10,850 nucleotides of DNA, taken from an uncultured Actinomycetes bacterium (GTDB taxonomy: Bacteria; Actinomycetota; Actinomycetes; Mycobacteriales; Nakamurellaceae). Of the stretch, positions 1-5,953 are shown in pieces. Location of the stretch: contig CALANS010000192.1 of NCBI GenBank assembly GCA_937926105.1, forward strand, positions 1-10,850, written 5' to 3'. The notes under the pieces were generated by a model. The model saw only the letters and a list, made by a program, of their open reading frames with translations, was not told the origin of the DNA and ran no database searches. The translations under genes were made by a program, and so were the position numbers. Each line of letters starts with the position of its first letter. Positions within the stretch are counted from its first letter, which is position 1.

Positions 1-1
1 C

Positions 2-54
2 AGCTCAGTAATCAAAGCCATCCGAGGTGTCTCAAGCAAGGTTGACAGAGAGGG
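2..54. repeat. Left copy of 53-bp inverted terminal repeat, probable IS end
   Basis: These 53 bases are the exact reverse complement of 10798-10850; identity stops at 55 versus 10797. The copy interrupts a protease gene: the protease frame meets a stop codon (TAA, 9-11) inside the repeat. Read outward from the element, the terminus contains ...GGTTGACA (40-47) followed by GAGAGGG. A TGT...ACA terminus would suit the IS3 or IS481 families, but no transposase is visible and the family is not identified. The same pattern would arise if an assembly contig ended in a repeated sequence on both sides. Confidence 0.75.
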
Positions 55-335
55 TAGCGACGGAATTCGATTTCGACTTCGATGAGGTACCTTGCTTCCT
101 CATCGACGCTCGAACGCGGCAAGGTCAGTCAGGCTCGCCTGTACTGTTTTGGAATGCCGATGGCACAGCTAGGTACTCGAACGGCTCCTTCACAGCCGGT
201 ACGGGCAAGGCGGCCGCTCGGTTCCTGGGCATCTACTCGGGAAGGGTCAACGAGCAATCTGACCTCGGACGCGTCTGGCGCCCGAGTGCGATCAAGGACG
301 TAGTCCTTCGTGGGCGTGTCCCGGAGGTCTCCTAG
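27..335 (+). pseudogene. C-terminal fragment of a trypsin-like serine protease, cut by the left terminal repeat
   Basis: The open frame starts at a GTG at 27, but bases up to 54 belong to the terminal repeat, so only about residue 11 onward is original protein. The fragment holds the nucleophile region of a chymotrypsin-fold (S1-like) peptidase: CFLIDARTRQGQSGSPVLFW, in which G-Q-S-G-S-P is the GxSGxP signature and the catalytic serine codon is at 129-131. The His and Asp parts of the triad, which should lie upstream, are missing, so the product cannot be an active protease. The frame ends with TAG at 333-335. The gene converges on the VirB4-like ATPase, 108 bp away. Substrate and role cannot be told from the fragment. 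Confidence 0.72.
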
Positions 336-443
336 CGGGGTTGGTGTGTCCGGTCGCGGAACCACAATCGGGACGACGCCGACAGCGCCAGGCGCCGACG
401 TGTGCAGGTGGGCCTTGGTCACCGTATGAGCCGTCCGGACACT

Positions 444-1985
444 TCACCGGGACAGGGGCGTTATCCGGCACGACATCCGCGCGTTGGTGTCGAACAGGTT
501 CGCTTCGCCAGGGGTGCAGGCGTGGCGGACGAGGAAGGCCCTGTCGCGGACTTTCCAGAGTCCTTCGCCCTGGTCGAGGGTGGGGAGTTGCGCGATCTCT
601 GCGCTGGTCAGGCCGATCGCGGCGCCGGTTTTCTCGGCTTCACCGGGCTCTTGTGCGTAGATGATCTTCGTGGAGCAGTCGGCGAGGAGGCCGAGGGCGG
701 TGTTGCGGGCTTGGCTGTTGGATTCGCCGACGGCGTCGAGGTCGGAGAGGCGATGGATGATCATCATGTTGGCGATACCCAGCGCTCGGGAGAGCTTCCA
801 TTGGGCCTGCATCCGAGCGAGCAGCACGGGCGATCGAAGTAGCCGCCATGCCTCGTCGTAGACGACCCAGCGTTGTCCGCCGGCGGGGTCGGCAATGGCG
901 GCTTCCATCCAGGTGGATGCGCACGTCATGACCAGGGCGATGAGCTGGTCGGACCCGGAGATCCGAGACAGGTCCAGGGAGAGCATCGGCAGGTCGGGGT
1001 CGAATCTGGTGGTGGAGGGTCCGTCGAACAGGCCCGATAGGTCCCCAGCAACCAACCTGTTGAGAGCGTGGGCGGCAAGCCGTCCGTCTTCGGCGAGTTG
1101 CCGGGGACTGGAGCCGGCGACGCCGACGGTGGGTTCGAACATGGCGGCCACGACCTGCGGCAGCGTTGGCACCGTGTTCTCCGTGACCGCGCGATCCAGG
1201 GCGGCGAACACCGCGGTGGCTTCCACCGAGGCCAGGGGGCGGCCGAGGCTGAGCTCGGCGAGCGCCCGCAGCAGATCGCGGCGCCGACCGGTCACTTGCA
1301 CCGCCCATTCCGGTTGGCCGAGGCGCGCGGAGTGGGGCCCCTCGTCGAGCGGGTTGAGCCGGGTGGGCAGCCCACCGCCAAGTTCGATGGCCTGTCCACC
1401 GACCGCCCGGGCGACCGGCGTCCATTCCCCTTTCGGGTCGCCAGGGACGTAGGCCTTGCAGCCGAACGCGAGGGAACGGGTCGCGAGCGCCTTGGCGCAG
1501 GTTGATTTGCCGGCGCCGATGACGCCGGCGAGCATGATGTTCGGGTTCGTGAGGACGCCGTCACCGTAGAGGACCCACGGGTCGAAACAGAACCCGGCGG
1601 TGCTGTAGCTGTCGGTGCCGACGTAGATGCCCTTCTCGCCGAGGCCGGCTTCGGCGATGAACAGGTAGGCGCCGCCGAGGACCTCGGAGGTGGCTCGGTG
1701 CTCCTGGACACGGAAGCGCCGGTAGGCCCGTAGCGATTCGGGTCCGTCCTCGCCGGCTGCAAGAAGGTAGTGGGCGGCGCGCCGCTCGGCGAGTTCCGCG
1801 GCAGCCTGGTCCTTCACGGCTCGATGCCGGGCAGAGATCGCTGCGGCTTCGACTTGGCGGGCCTTGCTGCGCGCGACCCGCCGGGCTCGCCGGCTGAGAC
1901 CGGTTGGCATGAATCCGGGGGCTGCGAAGGTCCGGGTGCCGGGCTCGGCCACGTTCGGGCGGTCGGTTCCGCGGGGTGCGGGCAT
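444..1985 (-). CDS. VirB4-like conjugation ATPase of an actinobacterial integrative conjugative element
   Basis: A 513-residue ATP-binding protein of the VirB4/TraC class, which powers assembly and substrate transfer of type IV secretion systems at the cytoplasmic face of the membrane. Residues 30-100 are basic and helix-rich. The Walker A motif GVIGAGKST is at 154-162, and Walker B with the typical VirB4 form WVVYDEAWRLL is at 373-383. Later parts (IIYAQEPGEAEKTGAAIGLT at 441-460; the stretch ending FDTNARM) match this family's C-terminal region. The ATG at 1985 follows the TGA of the upstream SCO6880-type frame by one base, which suggests translational coupling in the ancestral operon. The frame is intact, but the neighbouring conjugation gene is broken and no other transfer genes lie in the window, so it may be a non-functional leftover. 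The exact subfamily is inferred; the ATPase assignment is secure. Confidence 0.85.
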   Translation of the reverse strand: MPAPRGTDRPNVAEPGTRTFAAPGFMPTGLSRRARRVARSKARQVEAAAISARHRAVKDQAAAELAERRAAHYLLAAGEDGPESLRAYRRFRVQEHRATSEVLGGAYLFIAEAGLGEKGIYVGTDSYSTAGFCFDPWVLYGDGVLTNPNIMLAGVIGAGKSTCAKALATRSLAFGCKAYVPGDPKGEWTPVARAVGGQAIELGGGLPTRLNPLDEGPHSARLGQPEWAVQVTGRRRDLLRALAELSLGRPLASVEATAVFAALDRAVTENTVPTLPQVVAAMFEPTVGVAGSSPRQLAEDGRLAAHALNRLVAGDLSGLFDGPSTTRFDPDLPMLSLDLSRISGSDQLIALVMTCASTWMEAAIADPAGGQRWVVYDEAWRLLRSPVLLARMQAQWKLSRALGIANMMIIHRLSDLDAVGESNSQARNTALGLLADCSTKIIYAQEPGEAEKTGAAIGLTSAEIAQLPTLDQGEGLWKVRDRAFLVRHACTPGEANLFDTNARMSCRITPLSR

Positions 1986-1986
1986 G

Positions 1987-2336
1987 TCAGTGCGCCGTCC
2001 ATCCGAGCGGGAGCGCGGCGACGATGAAGGCCTGCGCCTGCCGTCCGTAGATCATCCGGGTTCCAGCATGCACTGCGTCGCCACCCGCTGCGCGTGCGCG
2101 GTGACGGCGCGCACATCATCGAGGGTAGGGGCGGTCAGGGTGAGGAAGCCGCTGTAGCGCATATCCGCGTGCCCGGAGACGAGCGCATTCTCGCGGGCGA
2201 GGACGTCGGCGTATTCCTGGTCGTCGGACAGGTCGATGATCCGGCCGGTCTTCGTCTTCTGTTCCCGGTCGGTGATGTAGTCGACCTTCTCCTTACGGAT
2301 CTTGCGCAACGTTTGTAGGGTGACTGACGAGGTGCC
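1987..2336 (-). pseudogene. 3' remnant of an SCO6880-family conjugation protein gene, 5'-truncated and frameshifted
   Basis: On the minus strand the translation TLRKIRKEKVDYITDREQ, continuing to ENALVSGHADMRYSGFLTL and RVATQCMLEP, resembles the C-terminal region of SCO6880-family proteins, which stand immediately before the VirB4-like gene in actinobacterial conjugative elements. The frame stops early at TGA (2054-2052). In the next frame the family sequence continues as MIYGRQAQAFIVAALPLG and ends at TGA (1989-1987), one base before the VirB4 start. Restoring one T in the run at 2061-2062 would turn LEPG-stop into LETRMIYG, so a one-base deletion is the likely lesion. Upstream of about 2336 similarity ends and the promoter of a toxin-antitoxin operon begins, so roughly three quarters of the usual gene is missing. 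The left edge of the homology is approximate. Confidence 0.72.
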
Positions 2337-2337
2337 G

Positions 2338-2365
2338 TTGCTCTTATTGCAGTTACGGGTAGTAT
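2338..2365 (+). promoter_or_regulatory. Putative promoter of the HTH/PIN toxin-antitoxin operon
   Basis: TTGCTC (2338-2343) and TAGTAT (2360-2365) form a sigma-70-like pair with a 16-bp spacer. Transcription would start about 7 bases after the -10 box, at or next to the ATG at 2373, so the antitoxin mRNA would be leaderless, which is common in actinobacteria. No ribosome-binding site precedes that ATG, which agrees. The promoter sits at the junction with the broken SCO6880-type gene. Confidence 0.5.
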
Positions 2366-2372
2366 GGAAGTC

Positions 2373-2750
2373 ATGGCAACCCGTGCACTGACCACGGCGC
2401 TGGACCCGGTCGACCCGACGGTCCGATCCGACGCGAAGAGCCTGGCCGGCCGCCTCCGCGGCGACTCCCCGGTCGAGGCGGCCGTGCGCGCGATGCTCGA
2501 CGAGGTCGCCCACGGCGTACGGGTGGTCGTCCTTCGTGCCGACGAGGAAGTCACCCCCGCCGGCGCTGCTGACCTGCTCGGCGTCACCCGCCAGTTCGTC
2601 GACCGGCTCTGTGAGGACGGCGTGCTCCCGTTCCGGCGGCTGCCGGGCAGTCGCCACCGCCGCATCCGTGTCCAGGACGTGGTGGACGTTGCCGCCGAGC
2701 GCGAGCAGCGCCGCGCCGGCGGCGACGCGATCCGCGCCGCCATGGGGTAG
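2373..2750 (+). CDS. HTH (excisionase/MerR-like) antitoxin of a PIN toxin operon
   Basis: A 125-residue protein, or 128 if the in-frame ATG at 2364 is used; 2373 is preferred because 2364 lies inside the -10 box and 2373 fits a leaderless start. Residues of about 60-110 form an excisionase-type winged helix: TPAGAADLLGVTRQFVDRLC, then a glycine-containing turn and FRRLPGSRHRRIRVQDVVD. This motif occurs in antitoxins paired with PIN RNases. The N-terminal part (to about residue 55) has no DNA-binding motif I recognise and may join in dimerisation or toxin binding. It should bind its own promoter and neutralise the downstream toxin. The stop at 2748-2750 is 7 bases before the toxin start. The family could also be read as a plain excisionase, but the PIN neighbour makes antitoxin more likely. 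Confidence 0.8.
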   Translation: MATRALTTALDPVDPTVRSDAKSLAGRLRGDSPVEAAVRAMLDEVAHGVRVVVLRADEEVTPAGAADLLGVTRQFVDRLCEDGVLPFRRLPGSRHRRIRVQDVVDVAAEREQRRAGGDAIRAAMG

Positions 2751-2757
2751 TGACTCT

Positions 2758-3330
2758 GTGGCCCGTCTGCAACGGGTCTTCATCGACACCAGCGAGCTGT
2801 TCCCGTTCACGATCATGGACGTGCTGCTCACGCTGTCTGAGGACCTCCTGTTCACCTGGGTCTGGACCGACGAGCTCCTCGACGAGTGGCGGGAGGTGAT
2901 CGTCCGCGAGGGCAAGCGCACCTCAGAGTCGGCCGCCTCAGTTGCCGGCGCAGTACGCACGCACTTCGGCCGCTCGCGCATCGCTCCCGAGGTCTATAGC
3001 GACAAGATCAGCCACGATCTCTCGTCCGACCCCGCCGACCGCGTACACGCCGCCGCGGCGATCTACGGTGACGTCGACGTGCTCCTCACCCGAAACGTGA
3101 GGCACCTGCGCACCGAGCCGGTTCTGGATGCGGGCGTCAAGGTCATCACCTCGGATGAGTTCCTCTGCGCCTTGCTCAGACGTCGCCGTCAGGGAGTCGT
3201 CGAGTCCTTCATCCGCGCCGCGAGGAGCAAGAAGAACCCGCCGATGACGCCCGAGGAGCTGGCCAAGAAGATCGCCATTGCGGGTGCGCCACGGTTCGCT
3301 GAACGCCTACGACCGCACCTGGCGCTCTGA
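2758..3330 (+). CDS. PIN-domain ribonuclease toxin
   Basis: A 190-residue protein starting at GTG 2758, just after the antitoxin stop; a weak GGGGT lies 9-14 bases upstream. The open frame runs further upstream to 2536 but there it overlaps the antitoxin in another frame, so the GTG is the sensible start. PIN-fold features are in order: VFIDTSELFPF with Asp10, the acidic pair in WTDELLDEWREV (Glu39/Glu43), the DPADRVHAAAAI segment (Asp91, Asp94), and DVLLTRNVRHL with Asn113. These acidic residues bind divalent metal in PIN endoribonucleases, which cleave tRNA or mRNA. Residues 120-190 extend beyond a minimal PIN domain and end in a basic, helix-rich tail. Together with the preceding HTH gene this forms a type II toxin-antitoxin pair. 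The RNA target is unknown. Confidence 0.82.
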   Translation: MARLQRVFIDTSELFPFTIMDVLLTLSEDLLFTWVWTDELLDEWREVIVREGKRTSESAASVAGAVRTHFGRSRIAPEVYSDKISHDLSSDPADRVHAAAAIYGDVDVLLTRNVRHLRTEPVLDAGVKVITSDEFLCALLRRRRQGVVESFIRAARSKKNPPMTPEELAKKIAIAGAPRFAERLRPHLAL

Positions 3331-3426
3331 CGCCGATTCACGAGGGCAGGCACCGGGCCTCTCGAGGCAGGAATTCGGGCACCGCATCAAGAGTGGGTGG
3401 TGCGACGAGGCGGGGGCGCTTCCGGA

Positions 3427-3454
3427 GATCTGTCCGTACCCTCGATCTGTCCGT
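3427..3454. repeat. Pair of 11-bp direct repeats beside the att scar
   Basis: GATCTGTCCGT occurs at 3427-3437 and again at 3444-3454, 17 bp apart. They lie in the gene-free strip between the PIN toxin and the tRNA-Phe fragment and may be protein-binding sites for recombination, but two short copies are weak evidence on their own. Confidence 0.4.
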
Positions 3455-3485
3455 CGAGATGCCAGACCACAAATGATCTTCCTGT

Positions 3486-3505
3486 GGTGACACTGGGGTG
3501 ACACT
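3486..3505. repeat. Tandem 9-bp direct repeats, possible integrase or Xis arm sites
   Basis: GGTGACACT occurs at 3486-3494 and 3497-3505 with an 11-bp period, about one helical turn, so a protein would meet both copies on the same face of the DNA. They lie about 100 bp from the tRNA-Phe att core, on the element side, where tyrosine integrases usually have arm-type sites and excisionases bind in tandem. That role is an inference. Confidence 0.5.
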
Positions 3506-3605
3506 TGCTGGCGTCCGAGTCCGAGCGTGTCCCAGGGCGGTATGGTGTCGATGAACCCGCAGGTCAGGACGTTGCAGGGCTGCTGGGAACGCCGTCCCGC
3601 CTGCT

Positions 3606-3646
3606 TGAAAAGCGGAAGGTCGCCGGCTCGATCCCGGCCCTGGCCA
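3606..3646 (+). other. tRNA-Phe(GAA) 3' fragment: probable distal attachment site of an integrated element
   Basis: These 41 bases read as positions 33-73 of a tRNA: T33, anticodon GAA (3607-3609), AA, anticodon-stem strand GCGGA (3612-3616), variable AGGTC, a perfect 5-bp T-stem GCCGG/CCGGC (3622-3626 and 3634-3638) around CTCGATC, acceptor strand CCTGGCC (3639-3645) and discriminator A. CC follows, then a non-tRNA base. The 5' half (acceptor, D-arm) is not found upstream, so this is not a working tRNA gene. Tyrosine integrases often cross over in the anticodon loop and duplicate the tRNA 3' end; the fragment begins exactly there. With the 5' half missing, this is the far junction: element to the left, host chromosome to the right. 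The T-loop has C in place of the usual T54. Confidence 0.72.
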
Positions 3647-3928
3647 CCCACCCCGATCCGCGGAATCGGTCTATTCTGGCGATCTTGTTCCAGCGATTTG
3701 CGGCGTTCGGGTGGCACTCGACGACGACATGGGACGCGGTCGAACGTTCTGTGACGGTCTGCACCGGCACCACAGTCCCGTCTTCGGGTATGACCGGCAG
3801 TGCTTCCCTGACCGACTGACTGCTCGTGCGGCCGAGCTGACCGCCGCCGTGACGCGATGCGCGAGGCTCCATTCCTGCGCGCCAACTGGCCCGCACAGGT
3901 ACGCACACCGTGCTAACCTGGTCGTGAG
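3647..3928. other. Gene-free stretch between the att scar and the RES operon
   Basis: No credible gene is seen here. Open frames on both strands cross the tRNA fragment or lack family resemblance and start signals. The right edge holds a possible -10 box, TAACCT (3914-3919), whose predicted transcription start would fall close to the GTG/ATG of the antitoxin at 3929/3932; no good -35 box accompanies it. Together with 3331-3605 it makes nearly 600 bp without a protein gene, broken only by the repeats and att core. Confidence 0.45.
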
Positions 3929-3931
3929 GTG

Positions 3932-4531
3932 ATGACCGTGACGACCACCCTCAACGAGGCGCTGAACCGGGCAGGTATCCCCGTCCACGGAGACGACCTG
4001 CTGGCCGCCCTCGAACAGGTCGGCGCACAACGGCTGGTGCAGGCGCCCCACGCCGGAACGCCCCTGAGCAGGGGCGAAGCCGATGTCCTGGCTCACGCCT
4101 CAGGCGTGACGCTCGACCCGACGGCCCCGACCCGGACCCGCGCCCGGGCGACGGCGAAGGCCGCCCTGATGTACACCGAGGCGTTGACCACCAACGAGGT
4201 CGCCGACGCCACCGGACGCAGCAGCAGTAGGGTCCGCCACATGGCCACCGGCCACCGGCTGTACACCCTGCCCGTCGACCGTCGCAGCGGGTTGCTATTC
4301 CCCGTCTGGCAGTTCACCGCCACCGGACAGCCGCTCCCCGGCCTCGCCGCGGTCCTAGCCGCACTGCCCACCGGCCTGCACCCGCTGCAAGTGGCCGGGT
4401 TCTTCACCACCCCGACGATGGAACTGTCCGTCGACGACGAAACCCCGATGACACCGGCTCAGTGGCTGGAAGGGGGCGGTGACGAGACGGCCGTTGTCGC
4501 GTTGGCCGGTGCCGTCGGTCAGGTCATGTAG
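3932..4531 (+). CDS. Antitoxin of a RES-type toxin-antitoxin operon (Xre/MbcA/ParS-like)
   Basis: About 199 residues from ATG 3932; a GTG directly before it at 3929 is an equal candidate. AGGTG at 3927-3931 touches the start, so the mRNA may be nearly leaderless. A winged-helix DNA-binding segment is visible at about residues 85-130: LTTNEVADATGRSSSRVRHM, then a loop with PVDRRSGLLFPVWQF. The C-terminal part, with PLPGLAAVLAALP and TPAQWLEGGGDETAVVALA, resembles the toxin-contacting region of antitoxins paired with RES toxins (MbcA/Xre/ParS group). The stop codon TAG (4529-4531) shares its last base with the toxin start, so the pair is translationally coupled. The protein is expected to repress its promoter and block the active site of the toxin. 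Assignment rests mainly on the RES partner and the C-terminal pattern. Confidence 0.75.
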   Translation: MTVTTTLNEALNRAGIPVHGDDLLAALEQVGAQRLVQAPHAGTPLSRGEADVLAHASGVTLDPTAPTRTRARATAKAALMYTEALTTNEVADATGRSSSRVRHMATGHRLYTLPVDRRSGLLFPVWQFTATGQPLPGLAAVLAALPTGLHPLQVAGFFTTPTMELSVDDETPMTPAQWLEGGGDETAVVALAGAVGQVM

Positions 4532-5154
4532 TGGCGAAGCTGCCGCTGCCCCCACCACCAGAAGTGCTGCGCGACCGGGGAAATCCGCCGGAATGGGCAA
4601 CCGACCTTCCCGACATCATCTGGCGGATCCGACCCACCGCTGGCGACTACCCAACCCGTTGGAACTCGTTCCGGACGTTCGGGCCGCTCCCATCAGCCAG
4701 GTTCGATCCGCATGAACCCCCGGCCCACGAGCAGCATGAACGAGTCGCCTACTTCGGCGCCGACTGGCCGGTGTGCCTGGCCGAGGTCTACCAGGACACC
4801 CGCGTCGTCGACACTCGGCGGAACACCCCATTCGTCACCGCTATCCGCCCCACCAGGCCACTGAGGTTGCTGAGCCTGCGGGGCGGGTGGCCGTTGACCA
4901 TCGGTGCGTCGCACCACATCAACACCGGCCGAAAGGACCACTGCCGGGCCTGGGCCCGGGCCCTCCGACGAGCTTGGCCGCAAGCCGACGGGCTGGCATC
5001 TGTGGGCATCAACTCGGGCACCGTCATCACCCTGTTCGACCCGGCCCGCAACAGCCTGGGCAAACGGCCCGCCTTCGACCGCCCGTTGGCTGATCAGGCA
5101 ATCGAGGCACACCTGGCCGCCGCCGCCGAGATGATCGGCTACGACATCGTCTGA
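4531..5154 (+). CDS. RES-domain NAD+ phosphorylase/glycohydrolase-type toxin
   Basis: A 207-residue protein that starts at a GTG overlapping the antitoxin stop by one base. RES toxins, such as mycobacterial MbcT, destroy cellular NAD+ and so stop growth or kill. Conserved features are visible: Arg32 in WRI, Arg57 in ARFDP, Tyr74 in VAYFG, Glu85 in VCLAEVYQDT, and Ser162 in GINSG just before TVITLFDPARN. These correspond to the Arg/Tyr/Glu/Ser set that shapes the NAD+-binding pocket in the family, so the toxin looks intact. The length is near that of usual RES proteins. The name RES comes from these conserved Arg, Glu and Ser residues. The operon lies on the presumed chromosomal side of the att scar, though it could belong to another mobile element. 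Confidence 0.85.
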   Translation: MAKLPLPPPPEVLRDRGNPPEWATDLPDIIWRIRPTAGDYPTRWNSFRTFGPLPSARFDPHEPPAHEQHERVAYFGADWPVCLAEVYQDTRVVDTRRNTPFVTAIRPTRPLRLLSLRGGWPLTIGASHHINTGRKDHCRAWARALRRAWPQADGLASVGINSGTVITLFDPARNSLGKRPAFDRPLADQAIEAHLAAAAEMIGYDIV

Positions 5155-5157
5155 GTC

Positions 5158-5174
5158 GCCCGGCCGCCCCGGGC
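5158..5174. terminator. GC hairpin after the RES toxin, possible terminator
   Basis: GCCCGG (5158-5163) pairs with CCGGGC (5169-5174) around a 5-base loop, starting 3 bases after the toxin stop codon. There is no T-run, so it would be a U-less hairpin of the kind proposed for actinobacteria. Such hairpins are easily found by chance in GC-rich DNA. Confidence 0.3.
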
Positions 5175-5316
5175 CGCACCGGCCATGACGGAGACTGGCG
5201 GGATGACAAGGTCAAGCCGGCCGTCGTCCGAGGAGTGACCCCGCAGGCGGGTCGCCGCGGTCGTCCGCGGATACTGTCTGCGTGATCTCACTGCGCCCTG
5301 AGCCGGGAGCCGGTCG

Positions 5317-5865
5317 GTGAATATCTGCGTCTTCCTGTCCGCAGCAAATGTCGACGAGAGATATGGTGCGCCGTCCAGGGAATTTGCCCACCTCATCGGC
5401 GCGGCTGGTCACACCCTGGTCTGGGGCGGCTCCGATATGGGCCTGATGAAGGTCGTCGCCGACGGCGTTCAGGCCGCCGGCGGTCGCCTGTACGGGGTGT
5501 CGGTCGACTTCCTGTCGCACCTGGCCCGGCCCGACGCCGACATCATGATCGTCGCCGGCGACCTCGGCGAGCGAAAGGCGCGGATGCTCGATGCCGCGGA
5601 TGCCATCGTCACCCTTGTCGGAGGCAGCGGAACCCTGGACGAATTCACCGATGTGTTCGAATTGAAGAAGCAAGGAAAGCACGACAAGCCCCTGGTGGTT
5701 ATCAACACCGGCGGGTTCTACGACGGGCTGCGCGCGCAGCTACGTCATATGGAGTCTGAGGGGTTCCTCCCCCGCCCACTGGACGACCTCGTGAATTTCG
5801 TCGCAACCGGTCGCGACGCCCTCGAATACCTGGACCGTGCCCTGGCCGCCGCTCGCCAACAGTGA
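5317..5865 (+). CDS. LOG/TIGR00730-family nucleoside 5'-monophosphate phosphoribohydrolase
   Basis: A 182-residue Rossmann-fold protein of the LOG ("Lonely guy") family, whose members split cytokinin riboside monophosphates or other nucleoside monophosphates into base and ribose 5-phosphate. Visible motifs: GGSDMGLM (37-44, usually GGGxxGLM), ERKARM (85-90), and VGGSGTLDE (101-109, usually PGGxGTxxE), with the catalytic Glu109 and Arg86 kept. The change of the conserved proline to valine at 101 and of the third glycine of GGG to serine at 39 marks it as a divergent member. Length is typical. The GTG at 5317 follows GGGAG at about 5305-5309. It stands alone, 162 bp after the RES toxin, and converges on the GNAT gene. 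The real substrate is not shown by sequence. Confidence 0.82.
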   Translation: MNICVFLSAANVDERYGAPSREFAHLIGAAGHTLVWGGSDMGLMKVVADGVQAAGGRLYGVSVDFLSHLARPDADIMIVAGDLGERKARMLDAADAIVTLVGGSGTLDEFTDVFELKKQGKHDKPLVVINTGGFYDGLRAQLRHMESEGFLPRPLDDLVNFVATGRDALEYLDRALAAARQQ

Positions 5866-5883
5866 GCGACGCAGCGCAGTCCC

Positions 5884-5946
5884 GACCAAGTGGCCGCGCG
5901 CCGCAATCGATTCGTTAGGTGACGACCGTGGTCTCGCGACTTGGTC
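5884..5946. terminator. Inverted repeat between convergent genes, weak terminator candidate
   Basis: GACCAAGT (5884-5891) and ACTTGGTC (5939-5946) are perfect 8-bp inverted copies in the 88-bp gap between the LOG gene and the convergent GNAT gene. The loop of 47 bases is long and no T-run follows, so this could be a protein site or chance. Confidence 0.25.
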
Positions 5947-5953
5947 TAAGAAC

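Noticed and set aside
640..1505. Several long open frames on both strands inside the VirB4-like gene
   Set aside because: They are GC-rich shadows: arginine/proline/serine-rich translations with no family resemblance, while the 513-codon frame has clear ATPase motifs.
2052..2981. A 309-codon minus-strand frame reaching across the toxin-antitoxin operon
   Set aside because: Only its last 95 or so codons (from about 2336) resemble a real protein; the rest is antisense to the HTH and PIN genes.
3427..3505. CRISPR-like repeats
   Set aside because: Repeats are only 9-11 bp, two copies each, with no regular spacers and no cas genes nearby.
3570..3646. A complete tRNA-Phe gene
   Set aside because: Upstream of position 33 there is no acceptor strand matching CCTGGCC and no D-arm; only the 3' part is present.
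3307..3906. A 199-codon minus-strand frame across the gene-free strip
   Set aside because: It runs through the antisense of the tRNA-Phe fragment and the direct repeats and has a basic low-information composition.
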